Positions 51,813-61,599 of a DNA stretch of 64,000 bases are shown here, piece by piece. The position numbers and the translations under genes are program-made. Source of the stretch: Euborellia annulipes (Eukaryota > Arthropoda > Insecta > Dermaptera > Anisolabididae). The stretch is from assembly GCA_023213315.1 (NCBI GenBank), contig JAKCPI010026467.1:1-64000 (forward strand), given 5' to 3'. How positions within the stretch are numbered: position 1 is the stretch's first letter; every line of letters begins with the position of its first letter. A model generated the notes under the pieces. The model saw only the letters and a list, made by a program, of their open reading frames with translations, had not been told where the DNA came from and did no database searches.

Positions 51813-51882
51813 AACCCCTCGTAGCCGAGCGCGTAGCACTCAAATCTCTTGGATTCACTGGTTCGATTCTTGTTGGCAGCAT
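51813..51882 (+). mobile_element. tRNA-like SINE head
   Basis: ACCCCTCGTAGCCGAGCGCG (A box GTAGCCGAGCGCG) followed 40 bases later by CACTGGTTCGATTC (B box). Acceptor-end pairing is poor, so a functional tRNA is unlikely. Confidence 0.5.
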
Positions 51883-51969
51883 CTTTTTTTTGCTTTGCTT
51901 CATTAATTTGATGTTCAGATCTCACCTTCAAATCCTATGAATATAAAAAAAATCGGAGACCCATTAGCC

Positions 51970-52490
51970 GTAGGGTGTCCACTTGTTAGACGATAAAACA
52001 AGTAGATAGCGTAAGAGTAGAGGCAGATGTCAAAATATCAATAGATAAATACAGAAGGATCGTTGGTCTGCACGCTATGGATACGAACGAGCACGGATTG
52101 GGCAGAACGCTTACGATTACACATTGGCATTCGGAAGTTAACTAAAACTGTGTGGTCGTGATGGAATTTTCGACCTCTCTATTGCTTATTTAAATGTGCG
52201 CGAACACTGGGTATAGGGGATATTTAAGGAGATAAGGTGTTCTGGGCTTGCTGAGGTTGGACAAAAGGTGCAATTTGGGGAGTTGACAATATTGAATCGG
52301 AATAGGTGTGTCGGAGAGCGAACGAGTCTGGTTAATGCGGACTCTATTGAAGAATATTATGTCTTGAGATTGCCGGGAACTTCGTTATTCATGGTGGAGA
52401 GAGCAGGGATTTTATTCAGGGTGGTTAAAAAACCGTCCAAAATTGGTTTTAACCACAAAAGAAATTTTAATTATATTTGAATAAATAGAG
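51970..52490 (+). pseudogene. Degraded coding relic, unidentified
   Basis: The base composition is markedly less AT-rich than the surroundings. Three frame segments on the plus strand abut: an open stretch of ~50 codons ending in ITHWHSEVN near 52143; a shifted one containing GIFDLSIAYLNVREHWV; and, after one in-frame TAG at about 52215, an open stretch to 52480 containing ADSIEEYYVLRLPG and LFMVERAGILFRVV. One frameshift and one stop over ~500 bp look like decay of a real reading frame. I recognise no family and assign no function. Confidence 0.35.
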
Positions 52491-52552
52491 ACGGGGTCTA
52501 AATGGCCTCCGATGCCGAAAAAGGCCTTTAATTAAATAAAAAAACATATATA

Positions 52553-52640
52553 TAAATCTGGTGTGACCAGCACAGATAACAACTTTCAATTAGCGAATGT
52601 AAGAGAAAGTTTGTGTTGTGCGGCCAGTCACACAAGATTT
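52553..52640. repeat. Terminal hairpin of the hairpin-ended family, solo
   Basis: AAATCTGGTGTGACCAGCAC pairs with GTGCGGCCAGTCACACAAGA. Only the ~85-nt hairpin is present, without the ~600-bp body. Confidence 0.7.
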
Positions 52641-52644
52641 TTTT

Positions 52645-53180
52645 TTTTCAAAACTTCAACTTTTAATTGAAACTAATGATCCGAAATTTGTGTAAATATT
52701 AATAAAAAATTCATGTTTAGTTATTATTTTTAAGTTCAGTTTTTTAGATCTTCCATTTTTGTATGATTTATGTTTTATGTAATTATAACCACTACACCAT
52801 GCCCGAGGACCACTTGAGACCATTGTAAACAATAATTTTAATAGAATAAATATCCCCAAATTGAAAAAAATAAAATTGCAAATTGAAAAAAATATTATAT
52901 TTATGTTCAATTAAATGAAAATTCTAGAAAACTAATAATAAACATTAAAGTGTGTGATGTGCAAACAAAATTTGAAATTTCATTTTATTATATACGCATA
53001 CGCATAACAATAATAATTTAACTTTATTATACTACTGTATAATAACACAAGAAAATATCTTAATAATAAAATGTCTGCGGAAATAGTAAAATAAAATAAA
53101 ACATATTTTATTCTTTATGACAAATGAAAATGATTTCCAAATTTAAATCAATTCAATAAATAATTTTATTTCAATTTGTG
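52645..53180. other. AT-rich stretch with a SINE A-box fragment
   Basis: AACCACTACACCATGCCCGA at 52788-52807 is, on the minus strand, GGGCATGGTGTAGTGGTT, an A box like that of the 34672 SINE. Otherwise nothing recognised. Confidence 0.45.
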
Positions 53181-53289
53181 TTAGTAGTTAGAAAAGGATA
53201 AAAATAAATGTCAAAATTTCCTTGTTACGCCCATGATTTTTAAACATAATCATCAGGACTTTATTACAAACTAAATGACAAATTCCGTT

Positions 53290-53665
53290 GTCGATCTTGA
53301 AGTAGATGGCAGCATTGTATCTTCTATGGTGCCATCTATGCAAAAAAGATACAGTGCTGCCATCTGCTTTAAATATAAATAGATGAACGATCGATGTTAA
53401 AACATTCATCAGAATCTTATTCCAAACTAATTGACAAATTCCGTCGATATTTTAATACTAAAGTAGATGGCAGCACTGAATCTTCTTTGCATAGATGGCA
53501 GCACTGTTTCTTCTTGACATGGATGGCAGCACTGTATCTTATTGGCATAAATCGCAGCATAGAAGATACAGTACTGCCATCTTCTATGCCGTGATTTATG
53601 CCAAGAAGATACAGTGCTGCCATCTATGCAAAGCAGATTCAGTGCTGCCATCTACTTTAAGTATA
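53290..53665. repeat. Inverted minisatellite of the AGATGGCAGCACTG word
   Basis: About ten occurrences of AGATGGCAGCACTG or its complement CAGTGCTGCCATCT, spaced 28-33 bp, with TATCTTCTTTGCAT-type spacers. Orientation switches near 53335, 53380 and 53565, giving convergent and divergent pairs. Confidence 0.8.
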
Positions 53666-53772
53666 AATAGATAGATGTCAGTTAGTTTGTAATAAGGTTC
53701 TGGTAATGATGTTTTAACATCGAAATGTTGCTACATAAACCAAATAAAACTTTACACTAAACCTAGTGAATG

Positions 53773-54100
53773 TATATATATAATTCGCTAATGTCCGTCT
53801 GTCTGTCACACTCTATTTAGGCAACTTCCCGTTGGAATTTTGAAATGAAATTTTATATGCATAAAGAGGACCTTCTAAGATTTACAGGAAAATTATTTTA
53901 ATCTCGAAATTTCTATAACTTTTTGAGTTATTAATTCTTAAAGTTACGATTTCTCCCAAAGGAATTGTATAGAGAAATATTTATGTATTCCATGAATGTA
54001 AACAAATCCTCAAGCAGGCACTGAATTGGAATTGAATAATTTTCTTTTCATAATTAAGAAGAAAAGGCGAGGGTCCGCCAAAGGCGGGCGTCGCGCCTAG
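53773..54100 (+). mobile_element. Helitron-like non-autonomous element, copy 2
   Basis: Begins TATATATATAATTCGCTAAT (the TC start is decayed), then GTCCGTCTGTCTGTCACACT, CAACTTCCCGTTGGAATTTT, AACTTTTTGAGTTATTAATT. It ends GGGTCCGCCAAAGGCGGG (hairpin CCGCC/GGCGG), CGTCGCGCCTAG, then T. It sits between host words that are contiguous in the copies at 35860 and 61430, so insertion is demonstrable. Confidence 0.75.
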
Positions 54101-54254
54101 TTATTATTAAATTATTTTAATATTAAAAATGTTTAAACTGGTGCCTACGGTGAATTCTTTAGATTATATATAAAAATAAGTGTATGTGTGTGTCTTTTAT
54201 AGAAATTTTACAAATCCATAAATTAAATGGCAACATCAGATTTTTTTTCATTTA

Positions 54255-54495
54255 TATATTTAAAATTTGAAGGTTTAACTTTGAAAATGCAGATTGTTAA
54301 GTGCAGTATAATAATTTAGAATTTTTAATTTGCTGAAAAAGATTGCAATGTACGGAACAGTTTCGGTCACTCGTTTTTGGCCGAAACTGTACATTCCAAT
54401 CAATCGTTAGCTAATTAAAAATTCTAAAAAAATAAATTTTTACACCTCACTTACAATTTGCATTTTCAAAGTTAAACCTTAATGGATTTCTACTT
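54255..54495. repeat. Foldback repeat (AATGTACGGAACAGTTTCGG)
   Basis: GATTGCAATGTACGGAACAG then TTTCGGTCACTCG pairs with CGAAACTGTACATTCCAATC; outer words GGTTTAACTTTGAAAATGCA and TGCATTTTCAAAGTTAAACC (as TTTGCATTTTCAAAGTTAAA) also pair. About 240 bp. Confidence 0.75.
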
Positions 54496-54499
54496 GTGC

Positions 54500-54857
54500 T
54501 CTTTCTTGAATAAATAGCTATGACGTCATAAGGGCCCAAAACACAGATTTTTTTTTTTTAATTTTTCTAAATGAAGTCATAAGATATCCTTCATAAAAAC
54601 ATATTAATGCCCTTTTTTTATAACCAAAAAAAATAAAAATAAAAATATTCATGAAGAGAGGTGATTAAGGCAGAGATTAGGGCCATTTGGTTAGAAAACA
54701 AGAATTCTTTTTTTTTCTGTCAAGTCTAATGACCCAACCACACAATTGAATTTTAGGATAATGCGTGGTGGAGTTTAGAAACTGCTCACCATATAAATTC
54801 CCTTCTAATTAGATGTCAGTGATTTTTTAACTATTGTGACAACACGTTTTTTTTTTT
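54500..54857. other. AT-rich stretch, nothing recognised
   Basis: No gene or repeat match seen. Confidence 0.4.
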
Positions 54858-54990
54858 CATATTCTAATTCTTGCCATTTTTCTGATTAAAAAAATATACT
54901 ACACTTGTATTTGAATTTAGTGCAATGTATTAAAAAAGCTTTTTTATATTTTGAAGTGAGCGTCAGTGCGCCATTTTCAAATAATAATAA
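54858..54990 (-). repeat. R1 dispersed repeat, copy 19
   Basis: ATATTCTAATTCTTGCCATT, TTTCTGATTAAAAAAATATA, CTACACTTGTATTTGAATTT, GAGCGTCAGTGCGCCATTTT. Confidence 0.75.
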
Positions 54991-55044
54991 AATAAAATTT
55001 TTAAATATAAAATTACACTGAGTTTTGTTTAAAATAAACCAACT

Positions 55045-55545
55045 TTTAAGGTGCGATCACACCGAGAGCTGACTTGTGTTTGCTGACACGTCCGAATTGA
55101 GGGGGGTCACACACTAAAACTTGACATGAGTGACCTAATCTCCCTTCTTTGTTATTTGGTATGTGAGTGTGTCGTCGGTGATAAACAATATTTTCCATTT
55201 GAATGATACTTTATTCTTTCCCAGCAATTTATTTCTAAATAAACTTAATAAAACTAATTATCAGTTTATCAAGAAATATTTTTATTAAATTTTAAGTAAA
55301 AATATTTCTTATTTGACTATTTAAAAAATAATATTTTTTTAATTAAAAAAAATCTGAATCTATTTGTTTTGACTTAAATTATATATTTTCTGCAATTTTT
55401 AATAGAAAATAGAAGTTATCTTAATACTATTATTTTTTTTTTTTGTATTATTATTACTTAATAAAGCCTTATATTGACAAAACGTCTTTATTAAGGAACG
55501 GAACAAACATCTGAATGAAAAAGTCGGCCATGTTAGTCTCATTTT
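55045..55545. mobile_element. TIR element of the GTGCGATCACACCG family, copy 4
   Basis: TTAAGGTGCGATCACACCGA, GAGCTGACTTGTGTTTGCTG, GTCACACACTAAAACTTGAC, ATTTTCCATTTGAATGATAC, TTTATTCTTTCCCAGCAATT. The internal part (AAGCCTTATATTGACAAAAC, GAAAAAGTCGGCCATGTTAG) matches 9757-9840 inverted. The right terminus is missing. Confidence 0.75.
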
Positions 55546-55914
55546 ATCAAAATCCATTCAACCGATTTTTATTAACTTCATTAAACCATCAAAAGAAAGA
55601 TAAAATCTATGTCACTTTTAATAGATTCAGTCTATAGTTTACTTTTGTAGTTTTTTAATTGTTTTCTTTACTTTACTGGTGTACATTTTTAGTTTATCCC
55701 AATTTTTTCAAAATTCACTCAAACGAATTCTTTCGAATTTTAAATACAATTTCCAGTATATGAAACAATTCTCGTATTTTGAAACCTTAAGTACTAGCAT
55801 TTTACTGATGTACTTTTTTTTCTAATTTTCTCAAAATTCACTCTTACGATTTTTTTCAAGAAACTTGTTATATTCATTTTTTTTTTTTTTTTTTTGACAA
55901 ATTTTTTGATATTT
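55545..55914. other. AT-rich stretch with dispersed-repeat words
   Basis: TTTACTGATGTACTTTTT and TTTTCTCAAAATTCACTC resemble the inner part of the hairpin-ended family. No gene. Confidence 0.4.
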
Positions 55915-56062
55915 TGAAGCTGCCATTTTTTTGATTAAAATGATATGCAACACTTGTATTTAAATTTATTGTAATTTATCTAAAAAGTCTCTTTTTTGTT
56001 TGAGGTGGAAGAAAGCGTCAGTCCGCCATTTTTTTTTTTTTTAATAAGAATATAACAATAAA
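55915..56062 (-). repeat. R1 dispersed repeat, copy 20
   Basis: GCTGCCATTTTTTTGATTAA, GATATGCAACACTTGTATTT, GTTTGAGGTGGAAGAAAGCG, TCAGTCCGCCATTTTTT. Confidence 0.8.
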
Positions 56063-56064
56063 AT

Positions 56065-56848
56065 TAATTATGCAAGATTTAATTTAAAAAAAAAAAAATT
56101 ATTTTTTTTTGTTTAAATCCCGTTATTTAATAATAACAAAATGAAAGGCTGATGCTTTTAAAATAAAGGAAATATATATAAGAGAGGGTTTTATGCAGAT
56201 GAGATTTAGAATTGAATGAATGGAGATACGTTCGAAGGTATCACGAATATTTGCTAACAAAATACAAATTCCTCATTTATTATTTCCCTAGTAAATGTCA
56301 AAGTCGCTGTAGAAGAAGAAGAAGGGAAAACAACGAATTCAATAGCGAAAGAGAAAGAGAGTATAAAAAGGAACTGATTTTAATATCATTCGCTCGTTCA
56401 TCAGCAAATATAATTAGTTAGATTTTCTCTTAGCGACATAGAAATAATCATAAATTAGAATCGCAATTTATTAAAAACGGCAATCTAAATTAATTTTCCT
56501 AAAAATAACACATAGCATAAAATCACCCACGTAAAATTCTCTATACATTAAAAAAAATTCCATAAAAATCGGTCAAAAAGTTTCGGAGTTAAAGCGTTAT
56601 AAAGAAAAAGTTAAAATGTTAAAATTAAATCTCACAATTATTATTATATAATTATTCATATATATTAAATTTCAATTTTTCAATTTTCTTAATTTATATA
56701 AAAACTTTTAATTTTAATTAGCAAAATAATGAATTTATATAAATGATTATTTTTTGTGTTGATTGTTGCGTTTTAGTTTAATAAAGAATACATTTTTAAA
56801 TTAAATATTCTAATAATTAAATGTTAAATTTATTATTAATTAATTAAA
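56065..56848. other. AT-rich stretch, nothing recognised
   Basis: No gene. The 69-codon frame at 56212-56421 includes a GAAGAAGAAG tract and has no domain. 56570-56650 carries the AATCGGTCAAAAAGTTTCGG / AAATCTCACAATTATT words of a dispersed family. Confidence 0.4.
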
Positions 56849-56849
56849 A

Positions 56850-57025
56850 AATATATTCTTTGTTTATTGTTGTAATAATTTTATTAAAAACATAACCAAT
56901 AACTCTTTTTTTCCACCTAAAATAAAAAAAGACCGTTTTTTACTCAATTTTCTCATATTTTAATACAAGTGTTGTATATCATTTTAATCAGAAAAATGGC
57001 ATCATTTAAACTATGTAATAAAAAA
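56850..57025 (+). repeat. R1 dispersed repeat, copy 21
   Basis: ATATATTCTTTGTTTATTGT, TTCCACCTAAAAT, AATACAAGTGTTGTATATCA, TTTTAATCAGAAAAATGGCA. The first ATGGCGG word is lost (ACATAACC). Confidence 0.7.
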
Positions 57026-57422
57026 ATATATGTTATCTAAGGGGAAAAAAATGTGTACCCACTACATTACCATAAATCTCTGACTTCTCATTAAAGTGAA
57101 TTTATTTTGTTTGAAAAAAAAATTTAATTCACAAAAAAAAAAAAAAAAACAGCTTGTAAATGGTCTGTTGAGGTCATTAGACTCGGAGGGACAAAAAAAA
57201 ACTGTATTTTGCAAATCTTATCTTTTTTTTTATTCAAATATGCAGAATAGAAAACACCGCTAATAAAGATGAGAATTAATAGAGAAAATAATACCAACAA
57301 TTTATGTCTATTTACCAAAGAATATATTACTAAATAAATAATAGAAAAAAAATTAATTTAAATTTTTAATCTAATTAATTAAATCTAGATAATTACATCT
57401 CTGATTTATTGAATTTAATTAA

Positions 57423-57600
57423 TTATATTCTTTAGATATTGTTGTCAAAGAATTGTTGTTAACCTATTAAAAAAAAAATGGCGGATTGACGCTCTCTCAC
57501 CTCAAAGAACAAATAACATATTTTAACCAATTATATTAAATTTAAATACAAGTGTTATATATCATTAGAATCAGAAAAATGGCAAGATTTAGAATATATA
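57423..57600 (+). repeat. R1 dispersed repeat, copy 22
   Basis: TTATATTCTTTAGATATTGT, AAAATGGCGGATTGACGCTC, TCTCACCTCAAAG, ATACAAGTGTTATATATCAT, CAGAAAAATGGCAAGATTTA, GAATATATA. A complete copy with both short inverse ends. Confidence 0.8.
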
Positions 57601-57604
57601 AATA

Positions 57605-58230
57605 TATCACGGGTATTCATTATTACAATTAAATATTAAAGATTGAAGAAATTAACAATTTTTTGTTTTTAACGTTAAATTGATTTAATCTCATTTGGTA
57701 TAAAAAAAAAATTATATTTTTTTTTTCAATTCCCTCTCTTTTCGTATTTATTTTGGGATTTAGAATTTAATTAAACGTTTTAATATAATTATTTAGATAT
57801 ATGCAAATAAATATATATTTAAAAAAAAAAAAAATTCTCTCAATTATATAAAAACTCTTTGATTACTTTGAATTTAATCTTTTTAAAATAAAATTTGAAT
57901 ATTTATTTAATAAATACATATATAATTCCCCTTCCATACTTTTTATAATCATATCCCGCCTCCCACGGGTAGAAATTTAAGCTGTTGATGATATGGAATT
58001 TCGTAAAAATCGGCTCAATGATGTTGGAGATATCGGTTGAATTCTAATTGCTTTGCTTTAAAATTTGATGCTGATCGGTCAAACGATAAACTTTTCTATT
58101 ATCTTTGTCTAATTTAGCGCTGGGATTAATTGGCTTGAGGCTTCTAATGCAAGTTGAGTTGTTAAAGAAATGTTTGGATCGTATTTTGCATTTGTTATTT
58201 TTAGGCCTTGATGATGATCTCATAGAGGAT
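57605..58230. other. AT-rich stretch, nothing recognised
   Basis: 57965-58080 shows weak similarity to the 58520-58900 repeats (GTAAAAATCGGCTCAATGAT). No gene; the 76-codon frame at 58105-58335 runs into the hairpin below. Confidence 0.4.
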
Positions 58231-58233
58231 CAA

Positions 58234-58600
58234 AAACAAAAATCTGGTGTGACTGGTCGCACAGCACACAACTTTCTCTTACCTTTGGCAAACAAAAGTT
58301 GTGTTCTGTGCTTGTCACACCAGATTTTTATTTGAAATTTATTATTTGTTTAATTTTCTAAATTTTGTTTTCCTTTTGTTTAATTTTTTAATTTTTTTTT
58401 TGTTTTTTTTTTTGAAATTTTTAAACAAAAAAATATTTATATTTTGTTACTATAGCAACCATTTCTCCTATCTTCCCTATGAAGTTTACAAGAGTAAAGT
58501 GGTCTACTTCAATAAGATATTTATGCTAATAAAATTTCATAAAAAACAGTTCAATGATATTAGAGTTTACTTGTTTTTTAACTTTTATATACAATAAGAT
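58234..58600 (-). mobile_element. Hairpin-ended repeat family, inverted partial copy
   Basis: AAATCTGGTGTGACTGGTCG, CACAGCACACAACTTTCTCT, TTGTGTTCTGTGCTTGTCAC, ACCAGATTTTT form the hairpin (58237-58328). After an AT-rich insertion follow TTTATATTTTGTTACTATAG, CAACCATTTCTCCTATCTTC and CAAGAGTAAAGTGGTCTACT. Confidence 0.7.
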
Positions 58601-58609
58601 CTAATTTTA

Positions 58610-58900
58610 TTTTTCTTGGCATACAAGCATAATTAGGATTAGAGTTATGATATTTGGCAGACATATTTTCTGTTATTGTATATTTATGCTAATGAAATTT
58701 GGTAAAAATCGGTTCACTGAATTTGGAGATTTCGGCTGTTTTATGACTTTTCTATACAATTAAATCTAATTTGTTTTGCTTATAATTCAGACGTCCTTAG
58801 GATTAGAGTTATGAATTTTGGTAGACATATTTCTTTTTATAGTGTATTTATGCTAATTAAATTTCATAAAGATCGATTCAAAAACTTTGGTGAATATTCC
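58610..58900 (+). repeat. Tandem duplication, ~164-bp unit
   Basis: AGGATTAGAGTTATGA...TTTGG, AGACATATTT, GTATATTTATGCTAATGAAA and AAAATCGGTTCACTGAATTT recur 164 bp later (AGGATTAGAGTTATGAATTT, GTGTATTTATGCTAATTAAA, AAGATCGATTCAAAAACTTT). Confidence 0.7.
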
Positions 58901-59080
58901 AAAAGAAAAACGAAAAGAAATTTAAATAAAATAAAAATTAAATTCTTATTTTAAGTTCATTTAAATTAAAAACGATCTTATTTTTACTTTTTTTTTTACA
59001 AATAAACTTTAGTTAATTTTATAATTAATCCTGGTTCATTATTGGATAAATTTGATTTGGCTTTTATCATTTAATCATCT

Positions 59081-59105
59081 CCCCCTCCCCTCCCCCTCCC
59101 CTCCC
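59081..59105 (-). repeat. C-rich tract, possible G-quadruplex on the minus strand
   Basis: Five C-runs of 3-5 separated by single T: CCCCCTCCCC, TCCCCCTCCC, CTCCC. The complement has the regular GGGGAGGGG pattern expected of a stable G-quadruplex. Confidence 0.65.
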
Positions 59106-59411
59106 ACACTCTCTTCCTATGTTTATTCTGAAAAACCAATAATGTACAATATTAATTCCCAGCAGCCCGTTGCATCTGTTTTATTTTAATTAGAAAATTC
59201 CTCGTTTAAAGGGATTAGAATCGAACGAAATACGTTATTAGTCAATTGAGAGTTTTTTTTTTTTTTAATAAATAAAAAAGTTCAAATATAGAGAGTTAAA
59301 TTCACAAACGAAATCTAAAACAGTTTAAAATAATTAAGATTTTTTTTTAAATTTAATTAGAATTAAATCTAATATTTAAATAATTAATTGGCGATTGTTG
59401 CGTATGAAATT

Positions 59412-59575
59412 AATTATATTCTTTGGTTATTGTTGTGGTCTTAGAAAAAAAAATGGCGGTCTGACGCTTTCCCACCTCAATTCTAAAAGTTGTTTTTTTA
59501 AATAATTAGAACAAAATTAAATACAAATGTGGCATATCATTTTAAACAGAAAAATGGCACAAACAGGAATATATA
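59412..59575 (+). repeat. R1 dispersed repeat, copy 23
   Basis: TTATATTCTTTGGTTATTGT, TGTGGTC, AAAAATGGCGGTCTGACGCT, TTCCCACCTCAATT, ATACAAATGTGGCATATCAT, CAGAAAAATGGCACA. Confidence 0.8.
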
Positions 59576-59579
59576 ATAC

Positions 59580-60425
59580 AAAATAGGGGGTTATATACAG
59601 AAAAAATTCATCATTCACGTAATAATTATGTCATTAATATTTTTTTTTTCTATATCCTTTTTACTCATTAAGACTCCAACCTAATTTATTTAAATTAATG
59701 TCAACTGGCAAATGAATTTCATAACAGAGAGAATATAATTAAAGTCTCTATTTTATTATCTCATTATCTAGGGTGGGAAATTTATCAACAAATCCACTTT
59801 CATTATGTGTGAATGATGCAATTTTCGTTTGATGATAATAATTAATCAATAAATTGAAATTTTTTTCTTTCTCTCTCTCGTTCTGTCTCTGATTAGAAAT
59901 TTCGCTATTGTTGGATTCATTCGCCTATTAATTTAATAGTATTCATTAAAGCAATTCTATTATATTCAGAAAATTAGATTTATTTATTTAAAAATTGAGA
60001 TTTCAACGGAAATACACATCCGTTTTTTTTTAATTATCAGATAGAGTTAAAAAAAAACAGTCGTTTTCGATATTCCTCATGGCACCACCAGATTTTTTTC
60101 CAGGAATTTTTATTCTAAACAAAGTTGTTGATTGTTTAATTTCAAACTTTGTTTCCAAATAAATATTTATTTGTTCATGTGCACAATGACATTTATTTAT
60201 GTACTCTTTGCTTTTTTATTTGTTTTTTAACATTAAAGTAAAGAATTTTATTTATTTATTTTATTTTTTTTTTTTTGAATAAAATTAAAATAAAATCTGA
60301 TATAAAACACACAAACGCATCAAGTTTTAATTTTACTTGAATATTAGACGATTGTTTATAGGGAAAATTCCCTCTAAAACAGATGATTTTTTTTTTTTTT
60401 TCAAGGGAATATTACAAAAGTTATT
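59580..60425. other. AT-rich stretch, nothing recognised
   Basis: No gene or matched repeat; several T-runs. Confidence 0.4.
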
Positions 60426-60619
60426 TAGGGCCGGTTGCTTCACATCTAATTGGATAAACAAGGTGACTATAACTTTCGAGTATTTTCAATTCTAGTTAAG
60501 CTAATCATATGATTAAATAGCAACCCAGGTCGTTGTTTGTTAGCCCAAAGACTTAACTAAAGGGTGAAATTAGGATCACAAGCCTTGTTCATTTATTTTT
60601 GTAGAAATTTTTATATAAT

Positions 60620-61460
60620 CTAAAGAATTCACATTAAGCACTAGTTTAAATATTTTTATAATTAAAATAATTTAATCATATTTAAAAGTTAACACTAGGT
60701 TTAGTTTAAAAAAGGAGTTTTATTTGGTTTATGTTAATTTCAATGATAAAAAATCATCGTCAGCATCTTATTACAAACTAACGTGAACAAAAGGGGTTTT
60801 AAAAGGAAATTTTTGAAACGTTTTGGGAGGGAAAATGGAAAAAAACCCCCTTTTTTTTTCTTTTTCCCCCCAAAAAATCCCCCCCGAGGGAAATTTTTTG
60901 GGGGGGGTGCCTTTTTTTTTTATTTTAAATTCCGTAGTCGATGTAGATCTATTTATTCTTAAAGTAGATGGCAGCACAGTATATTCTTTGCAGAGATGGC
61001 AGTAGAGTGTCTTCTTTGCATAGATTGCATATATGGCAGCACTGCGTCTTTTTTGCATATATTGCATAGATGGGTGCACTGTATATTCTTTGCATAGATG
61101 GCAGCACTGTATATTCTTTGCATAGATGGCAGCACTGTATTCTTTGCATAGATGGCAGCACTGTATTCTTGGCATAGATAGCAGCACTGTGTCTTCTTTG
61201 CATATATGGCAGCACTGTGTCTTCTTTGCATAGATGGCAGCACTGTATATTCTTTGCATAGATGGCAGCCCTGTGTCTTCTTTGCATAGATTTCAGCATA
61301 GAAGATACAGTGCTGCCATCTTCTTTAAGAAAAAATTAATCGACCTTGTCAGTTAGTTTGTAATAAGATTTTGATGATGATGTTTTAACAACGAAATTGA
61401 CAAAACCAAATAAAACTTTTTTAAAACTAAACCAAGTGTTTACCTTTAATTATTATTAAT
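60620..61460. mobile_element. Penelope-like foldback repeat, copy 4, with minisatellite
   Basis: AATCTAAAGAATTCACATTA, AGCACTAGTTTAAATATTTT, GTTAACACTAGGTTTAG, AGTTTTATTTGGTTTATGTT at the left; TCAGTTAGTTTGTAATAAGA, TTTTGATGATGATGTTTTAA, ACGAAATTGACAAAACCAAA at the right. The hammerhead-like core is decayed on both sides. It holds the 60965-61330 minisatellite and an abnormal homopolymer zone at 60782-60930. Confidence 0.6.
60965..61330 (+). repeat. Minisatellite, ~28-35-bp units of GATGGCAGCACTG
   Basis: About eleven units of TTTGCATAGATGGCAGCACT plus GTATATTC or GTGTCTTC. Unit lengths vary by 1-6 bp, so no reading frame is maintained. All three minus-strand frames are open by accident (162, 116 and 94 codons), giving Cys/His-rich nonsense such as CCHLCKE repeats. 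The last unit is inverted (GATACAGTGCTGCCATCTTC). Confidence 0.88.
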
Positions 61461-61599
61461 TTAATGTAAAAAAATTAATAAAAAAAAGCTCATTTTTTAA
61501 AACTTGAAGAGTACATGTACTTGTTAACTAAATCCATGATTTGCTATTGGACCGCTTAGTTCCCTATGCCTTTAGAATATCTTTTTTATAGAGAAGTTT

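Larger units (their letters stand above)
53220..54175 (+). mobile_element. Penelope-like foldback repeat, copy 3, with Helitron insertion
   Basis: Inverted modules with CATCAGGACTTTATTACAAA and AATTGACAAATTCCGTCG at the left and CAGTTAGTTTGTAATAAGG, TTCTGGTAATGATG, TTTTAACATCGAAATGTTG at the right. Between them is a minisatellite of GATGGCAGCACTGTATCTTC in both orientations. The right end ACTAAACCTAGTG continues at 54101 after the Helitron-like insertion (TTATTATTAAATTATTTTAA, GAATTCTTTAGATTATATAT). Overlapping frames on both strands reflect the repeats. Confidence 0.65.
60427..61590. mobile_element. GGGCCGGTTGCTT-family TIR element split by a Penelope-like repeat
   Basis: GGGCCGGTTGCTTCACATCT, CTAGTTAAGCTAATCATATG, AGACTTAACTAAAGGGTGAA match 29271-29930. 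The far side (ACTTGAAGAGTACATGTACT, AAATCCATGATTTGCTATTG) reappears only at 61500-61560. The intervening 60620-61460 is the Penelope-like insertion. The right terminus is degraded. Confidence 0.6.

Noticed and set aside
57124..57318. 64-codon minus-strand frame resembling a membrane segment
   Set aside because: Hydrophobicity comes from T-rich codons; no conservation or context supports it.
60771..61299. Three long overlapping minus-strand open frames (162, 116, 94 codons) with repeated Cys/His words
   Set aside because: They are three different frames of the same minisatellite. Unit lengths are not multiples of three and no frame is preferred, so absence of stops in the unit explains them.
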